Source: Ephydatia muelleri (taxonomy: Eukaryota; Porifera; Demospongiae; Spongillida; Spongillidae). From it: DNA of 64,000 bases. The position numbers and the translations under genes are program-made. The stretch lies in assembly GCA_013339895.1 (NCBI GenBank), contig JABACO010000008.1, positions 2,029,618 through 2,093,617 on the forward strand, given 5' to 3'. The notes below the pieces were generated by a model that did not search any database, was not told the DNA's origin, and was given only the letters and a program-made list of their open reading frames with translations. Positions 56,242 to 64,000 of the stretch are shown in pieces; position 1 is the first letter of the stretch, and each line of letters begins with the position of its first letter.

Positions 56242-57141
56242 TTACCGCCCCGCAGGCCTCCGAATATCCCTGTTGCCGTAAGGGTTCTCAGGGGCGTTGC
56301 GTTGCCCACAGGACAGCGCTGGGTGAGGTGCTCCGCATGTCGAGTAAGCGTGCCGGTACTTGCACAGGCGAACGAAACACCGATTTTCGTTAAACCGTCG
56401 GCAAATCTTTTGCGGCGGTGCTTGCCTCTGGCCATCCGGCTCCTGATGGGTAAAAAGGGGGCGAGTGGAGTCCGGGCAGGCGTCCGTTCCGTGGTGCTCG
56501 CTCAGGCATATTCTGCATCTCGTGGTGGGCTTAGCCCTTCCGGCGAACGCCTCATTGTATAGCGCCTGGTCTTCGGCGGCCCAGTTGAGGCTTCTATTGG
56601 CCGAGGCCTGTCGCCTGTAGAGACGCTCGTAGGTGACCCAGGCGTGGCCCTCGAATTTCCTGGCGCAGTACACTATACGACGCAGGTACATGAGGAGATC
56701 CGGGGCTCTGGAGGGGTACTTGGCGGCGAGGACGGCAGCCATCAGCGTAAAGCACTCAACCCACACCGAGGTATCTGTGACGGGAGTCGACCGTCGAGGG
56801 ATGCGGAGAACCAGGCTTTGCGCACTACTCTCGGTGGTGTCTGTCTGCCATGGGTTCTGTAGCAGTTCAGCTATCTCGATGAATTCGAGATTCTCAATCT
56901 TGAGCACCAGTTTGGTGGGCAGGGTAAGGCCAGCGTGGCCGCTTGGATCGCTGTGGGCGCGGCCTCGAGCGGGTCGAACAAGGGAAGCCTAGGCGAGGCA
57001 CCGGTAGCTGGGGGGGGGGGGGGGTGCAGTTGTCCATCTGCGGTGGGCATTGCAGAATACTATGTCAAAATCGCCCGCACACAGATCAGCTACTGCAGAA
57101 GATTTTACCAACAAGGTAGAGGAGGCCTTAGCTGAATACAT
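56242..57141 (-). CDS. Gag-like ORF of the Ngaro-like element
   Basis: The likely start is ATG 57,141-57,139 (MYSAKASSTLLVKSSAVADL). A 15-C run (57,010-57,024) then shifts the frame; a run of 14 or 17 would join it to the main part, which reads LPTKLVLKIENLEFIEIAEL. The C-terminus has CRICLSEHHGTDAC and a C-x8-C-x5-C-x3-H cluster (CRRFNENRCFVRLCKYRH), then CGAPHPALSC, the knuckle pattern typical of DIRS/Ngaro Gag. The proline run lies in a flexible N-terminal part. Confidence 0.8.
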
Positions 57142-58509
57142 GTCCAGAAATTGTGGACATCAGTGCATAACTCGGCTTAGAATTGTGATTAAAAAATTCT
57201 GATTTCACCGTTAAACTCACCAGACACTTTAGAGATTTATCACGTTATTAAAACAGCTAATTAATTTTAAAATATATATTATTGTTTTCGCCTTGTAATT
57301 GTACGTCTGTTTGGTAGGGAAGTTAGGTGAGGCCATTGCTTTTACATAAATCCTGCCAAACTAAGGCTATCGTCGATTTTAGTGATCTAACCATACGCAT
57401 GCGCGTCATACGCGTTAGATGTAACTCGTGCCCCTGCCTTCCAGAGGTCACATGAACGGTTATTTAACTATGTTATTGTTACGGCCGGATATCGTATGTG
57501 CATGCGTCCTGACGTTTCTACTATATATACTACACAGCCAACCCTTACCAATATTGGCTCAAGGATGATTAACGCAAAAACCTTGGTACAATAATGATAT
57601 AAAACATGACCCAATACTGATGTATTATCTTCATTGCGTCAATGTTGATATAGCAACATGGAACAGGTTGATAAAATCCTGGGACAATAGCTGAATATCA
57701 TTTTTACATAAACCATGATAACAATATTGCTTCAATAATGATACACAGTCATATACCCGCGGTATAGCACCGCACATATACATGTAATTATAAGGCTTTA
57801 TATGGAAAGATCACGAACTTGCACACACTCGCAGCTTTAATTGTAAGCGTATACAGTGATACAGACTGCCCCATGTTTGAACTTTCGCGAAATATCGAAG
57901 CAGTTGAAGGATGCAAAGTGTTAAAAGCCGTGTCCTTCGTCCACGACTGCTTTAGTGAAGGGTGCCACTTTGAGGAAATGGTAACTACAGTGCCAATAGA
58001 AAGAGAGAAAGTTGGAGTTAACAAAAAAGTATTTGTTCACGATTATTCAAATAATCTGTTTAAATAATTATTGTTTGAATGCCTAAAAATTTGACGGCCG
58101 TTCCTCCGTCAGCAGCAAGTGTGTAAAGTCAGTGAATGCCCTGCCATCGTTATGTACATAATGATATGGTCTCTAGTGAAAGCTTCTATTACAGTGACTA
58201 TAGCTACACACGGTGAAAATTGTTGGAAGCTTCTAGACATGGAGCCGTTTCACGGATTTGTTGTTAGTGACTATATCGCGCTGTTCTGTGTGAATCGGTA
58301 AGCGAGTGATTGTATCGGTTTTAGTGGTATTTAGATGCCAAGTTATTATTGGAATTCTCTCATATTGTACCTCTTATTAGAGCGCATCTGGGTGTGCCGT
58401 GGAGAATTGGTGAAAAAGAGAAAGCGATGGAGATAGACAGGTTACATGAGGACGAGGTGTTGTCTTTGAGTTGGATTCGTTTGACCAGAGGTACCGGTAT
58501 ATCTCTGCG

Positions 58510-58735
58510 TTAGTTGACTTGAGAACGTAATTTATTTTGTGGAATTCACACAGGCTAACTCTTTTGGATATCAAAACACCAGTGCGCTTGGTGTTGTCAT
58601 TTACCGGTATGGAGTCTTGCGACTTGGATGCGTGTGGCTACGTGAGTTGACTTGAGAACATCATTTATTTTTGTGGAATCCACACAGGCTAACTCTTTTG
58701 GATATCCAAACACCAGTACACTGACTTGCTGTTGT
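58510..58735. repeat. Tandem duplication of about 136 bp
   Basis: AGTTGACTTGAGAACGTAAT through CTCTTTTGGATATC and ACACCAGT (58,510-58,600) recurs at 58,646-58,735 with a few changes. Confidence 0.85.
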
Positions 58736-60138
58736 CGTTGTGACTTGGATGGAGTTAAATTAATAACGGTGTGTATTAGCAAATATCCAGGGTGGTGATT
58801 TGTCATACAGCTTTCCAAACGACCAGTTACACTGCAAGGTATGTGAACATATGTGGTGGTAATGCTTCTGCTATCCAACACAGGGTTGTACACAGACCAT
58901 CGAGTGGATGCAAAGTCCGTCCATTGCTCTGGTGGAGTATGCTACTTCGAGGATATGTTGATCGCAGTGCTAATAGAAGGAGAGAGAACAAGGAACTTAA
59001 TAGAATAGTTTATTGTGATGCAATCTGTATTGTTTCAAATAAAATTTCAATGCCAGGTAATATTGATGCCTTAAAAGGTAATATGGTCTTGGGCCAATAC
59101 TGTAATAACAGCATTGGGCCAATACTTTGGTATATCATGCTTGGCACAAGACTGCTATCATGGTTGGATCAACACTTTATCAGTGTTATATCAATATTGC
59201 GTACACATGTTTGGGTCATGTTCCCCTAAATCATTGAACCAATACTGTTACCCATATTGCCTACCAAGGATGATATCATCCTGATCCAATAATGCGTCAA
59301 TATTGGTCCAATTATTGATTTCTCGCTGTGTACTGGCGTGTGAACAGTTCTTCTCTTGACGGTGCGCTCCTTTTGGATTTCATTACACAAGGACCCATCG
59401 TACGAGCCGTTTACTACTCTGATTAAAGTCGAGAAAGGTTGTTTTCCCAATTAATATTACTCTAGTATCTATGGTTTTCCTAATAGTTGTTAGAATAATA
59501 ATTGCTGGAATCATATAGGTGGCTTTCGTTCTTTTGGGTATAGTACTAGTATAAGTTAACTTAGATAGGGTCGTTAACCACCCTCCACTTTGCACTTGTC
59601 GCTAATAGTTCATAACCCGAACCCATGTTCTGTTCTGTGGGGGTCCCTTATCTGTTGTATCCATTCTGTTGCAGTTTGTGTCCCTTCTGGGGACACCAAA
59701 AAACTTGGCCGCCAAACTTTCCTGCACTCCCGGCATATACGCTACGTAGGGAGTTATACGAGGGTCTGGGTACATCAAGTTGGTGGTCAGCATCACCCTC
59801 AAGCAAGCTACAAACCAGAGCCTCAAAAGGAATGGGCTGCTAAAAGACAACGATATTGTCAGAGTCCTGAACATGTTCATTCAGTGAAAAGTTAAGGCCA
59901 CTCAAAGGTGTGTCGTACATGTACACAAAGCTACCTACTCTTACTACATTTGTACATGGTGTGATGTGGGCGTGCATTATGCAATCACGGGACTACATGT
60001 ATATACAGGTACTGGTACTTCTTGTGGGAGCTTATAGGGATCAGATGTGTATCTGTATTGTTAGAAATGCCCTAATGTGCATACGATTAGGGTCGACTAT
60101 CTTTGGTCAATAGTAACTATGAGGCAATAGTGATATCA

Positions 60139-60318
60139 AAAGCAAGGAGAAAAGGGTTAATGATAAGGAAAAACGGAGTAGTCCTATATTTAGAGTGTAG
60201 CACACATTGTAGGACATTACGTTGTTCATGTGTTCATACTACCCTTGTTCCCTTCCTTTTTTACACCACCTTTGCCTTTAAGTTCTATATCCCACCAAGT
60301 TTCTCATAGAGAATGTGT
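60139..60318. repeat. Decayed copy of the long terminal hairpin
   Basis: AAAGCAAGGAGAAAAGG, GTAGTCCTATATTTAG and then TTTTACACCACC, TATATCCCACCAA and TTTCTCATAGAGAATGT follow the order of the long hairpins at 11.1 and 49.9 kb, but the two halves no longer pair well. Confidence 0.65.
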
Positions 60319-60406
60319 AACTACACTGTGGATCTGGGGATCCTCCCCAAATGCTAATTTCACTAGGCAATGTTATCAGTCAATCAGAAATGATGTGAAG
60401 GACCCA

Positions 60407-62286
<1,880 letters not shown>

Positions 62287-62318
62287 TTACCGGACGCAGT
62301 GTGCAGTGTGCACACACA

Positions 62319-62850
62319 GGCATGTGCTGAATACTTTGTACTTTGGCAAGGCTATTCTAAGGAAGAGTGTTCATGGCTGGTGAAAGACGCCATGACGTTT
62401 GATGCAGACCAGTAAGGGTGTGCCTAATGCATTGGCCCACATACACCCCCCCCCTCCATGTAGGAATTAAGTAGCTCAGTGTGATCAAATTAATATCATG
62501 TGATTTTACTGCATCTCAACATCCCATTGCAGATGCTACACCCACCCTGAACCACCTCTTTGTGCACTCCTGAATAATGTTTCAACATTTTTAGCTTACG
62601 TATCTGCATCACTAAAATGTAGAGTTAATCATTCCTTTAAGTTTACAGTACCATTTAGAACAGACGTTTACATGTTTTTGTTTGGTTGGAAAGGAAAGGA
62701 ACCCTCTGAGGCATGGACTAGGGTGCTGGTATGAAAATGAAGATTTCAATACTGAATACTTTCCTTCCTGGCCCAAGTGTCATGATAAGTTGGGTGATGG
62801 ATGCACCATTGACTTCCCTATTCGCTTACACAGTAAGTTGAAATGACTTT
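62319..62850 (+). pseudogene. Chromodomain-like gene fragment
   Basis: After an acceptor CACACAG, the exon at 62,319-62,410 encodes CAEYFVLWQGYSKEECSWLV, the Y-x-V-x-W-x-G-Y...W core of a chromodomain. The donor GTAAGG joins in phase to an exon from 62,534, QCYTHPEPPLCALLNNVSTF. After a one-base slip near 62,700 this continues LRHGLGCWYENEDFNTEYFP and KCHDKLGDGCTIDFPIRLH. Chromodomains bind methylated histone tails and occur in host proteins and in some integrases. The frame slip suggests a relic; the N-terminal half of the chromodomain is not found. Confidence 0.5.
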
Positions 62851-64000
62851 TATCAAGCAAGATGATGGAACAGTAATGCCCAAGGCAAGGAGCTTTGAGG
62901 AAGTTTTAGTAGTAAATCTAGTTAAAAAAAGACGTTAGGAACATGCTCATGGTTCTCAGAACTCAATAACCATTTGTTTCTTCCCATCACTGTCCCCTCC
63001 TTCCCATCACTGTCCCCTCCTTCCCATCACAGTAGGTATTCCAGTTGTCTGGAACAATCTTTCTCACTAGCCCTCAGAGATGGGAAAAGTTTACATAAAA
63101 CCCACAACTAATAACCCTCCTAATTAAATAGGTGGTACATGAAACCACAAAGACCTGAGTTACATCTCTCAGAGCTCTCTTTGGCCTTCTACAACACATT
63201 TGATACATAAACATACAAACTTGTGACAACACCATACATGTACAAAGCCAAATACAAATGTCACATAGTCTGCATTAAATGACCACACAAAGCTTTCCAT
63301 TTGAGTTTGTCATCTGGAGGGTGGCTGGCAGTCCATGACACATTGTTCATCAAGGTGGGTCCAATCCCTGGCCCATACCAGGCGGTCCCCACTGAGCCTG
63401 GAACCTGAACTGCTGGCAGACAACCTAGGTATGTACATAGTGATGGGAAGGAGGGGACAGTGATAGGAAGGAGGGGAGAGTGATGTGGAGCAAGGGGAAC
63501 GGTACAGCACAACCAAATGGCTGACCATCTCTTGAGCATTGTTTTCTACATTGTCATGGTGTAGTCCTGAGTACCTTGGTGGCCCCCACCATTCTTACTG
63601 CAATGATGAATGTTGAAGGTGGGCCAGCCAACAGGAGATTGATCCGCTCAGTGTAGGAATACAGGTAAAGATCTGAGTGTTGGGGAGGAGGTGGAGTGGG
63701 GTTGTTTGGCATAGCAATAGTTAAAAACAGCAGCACAAGCACATGTTGCAGAGGTACAAGATACCAACCATTACCCTGTACAAGCTTCAAAAGTCACTTC
63801 AAAGCTTAATCCCCTTACAACCCGATTCTAAAAGCTGTGTGCCTTCATCTCTGTGTTAAATTTGCAGCTGCATTGTCTCCCTCTCAGCCCAGGATACTGA
63901 GCAGTTGAAAATGTTTCTACACATGTCCAAAACCACCTATGCATGAAAAAGTATATACATGCACATACATGTATAGCATACATGTACACACATTACATAC
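62851..64000. other. Right end of window, no gene recognised
   Basis: Apart from the inverted short repeats I see no coding signal. The minus-strand open frames at 63,261-63,539 and 63,554-63,790 are low-complexity or unrecognised. Confidence 0.45.
62977..63500. repeat. Inverted pair of short CTTCCCATCACTGTCCCCTC repeats
   Basis: Two to three tandem copies of TTCCCATCACTGTCCCCTCC at 62,977-63,035 face inverted copies (GATGGGAAGGAGGGGACAGT) at about 63,442-63,490. Confidence 0.85.

Larger units (their letters stand above)
53331..57141 (-). mobile_element. Ngaro/DIRS-type tyrosine-recombinase retroelement
   Basis: Minus strand, order gag, RT-RNase H, tyrosine recombinase, each in its own frame. 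This order matches Ngaro/PAT-like rather than DIRS1-like elements. These elements integrate with a tyrosine recombinase instead of an integrase and normally carry split direct or inverted terminal repeats; I could not locate those here. RT-RH is intact, gag has a frame change at a C-run, and the recombinase has two frame slips, so the copy as read is inactive. Confidence 0.88.
57142..60406. other. 3.3 kb gene-poor region with several repeat layers
   Basis: No supported gene. Contains degenerate CCAATAnTG motif arrays (57,545-57,750 and 59,040-59,330). A block with GGATGCAAAGT...CCAATAGAAAGAGAGA near 57,905-58,010 recurs diverged at 58,907-58,990. A clear tandem duplication is described separately, as is a remnant of the hairpin element near 60,139-60,318. 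The small open frame at 57,819-58,067 may be a relic. Confidence 0.5.

Overview
The window is eukaryotic. Genes are split by short GT-AG introns (36-80 bp where no repeat has inserted), and most of the sequence is transposable elements. I infer a demosponge, Amphimedon-like, because several protein families here are ones I associate with sponges and cnidarians: the lysine-rich YKADPEKKK repeat protein at 48.2-49.8 kb, and the family with VKFSGDGAKFSRTSN and GQGVEKNNDNAK motifs at 60.4-62.3 kb. I had no database to confirm this. The only gap is 100 N at 16,411-16,510.

The host-gene core is a cluster of clan-3 (CYP3-like) cytochrome P450 copies sharing one exon structure. Copy A (+, 2,072-5,508) has exons 7-13 intact; exons 1-6 are not in the window. 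Copy C (-, 10,556-16,056) is a decayed inverted copy of exons 7-12, with a mobile element inside its haem-binding exon. Copy B (+, 27,798-47,029) has exons 1-12 spread over 19 kb. Its introns are swollen by a fold-back element, a 0.9 kb minisatellite, a Ty3/gypsy element that itself carries an intact hAT transposon, an element with G-run termini, and two nested fold-back elements. Copy B has one in-frame TGA (codon 254, CGA in copy A), and its last coding exon was not found, so it is probably a recent pseudogene.

Mobile elements from left to right: a decayed DUF4371-type hAT (6.7-9.4 kb) hit by a fold-back element; a short hairpin element I read as a Helentron/Helitron2-like derivative (10.64-11.36 kb); a THAP fragment (14.4 kb); a gypsy remnant on the minus strand (16.5-18.9 kb); a gypsy element with both 115-bp LTRs (19.17-24.22 kb); a gypsy element with both 118-bp LTRs and a 5-bp target duplication (32.59-39.73 kb) carrying a five-exon hAT gene with an intact frame; fold-backs at 28.7-29.5 and 41.1-42.7 kb; a larger relative of the hairpin element that contains a host-like gene (47.70-50.13 kb); and a Ngaro/DIRS-type tyrosine-recombinase retroelement (53.3-57.1 kb).

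The right end holds an unrecognised two-exon gene (50.8-52.6 kb) with a +1 frame break exactly at a TGA, a repeat-rich gene desert (57.1-60.4 kb), a minus-strand member of an uncharacterised multi-copy family (60.4-62.3 kb), and a chromodomain-like fragment (62.3-62.9 kb).

The best candidates for something not yet described are two mobile families built as hairpins. In the 10.6/47.7 kb family the arms differ between loci yet stay self-complementary within each locus. In the GGGACAG family (7.3, 28.7, 41.1 kb) empty-site evidence gives a 4-bp AATT or ATAT target duplication, and one copy sits inside another.
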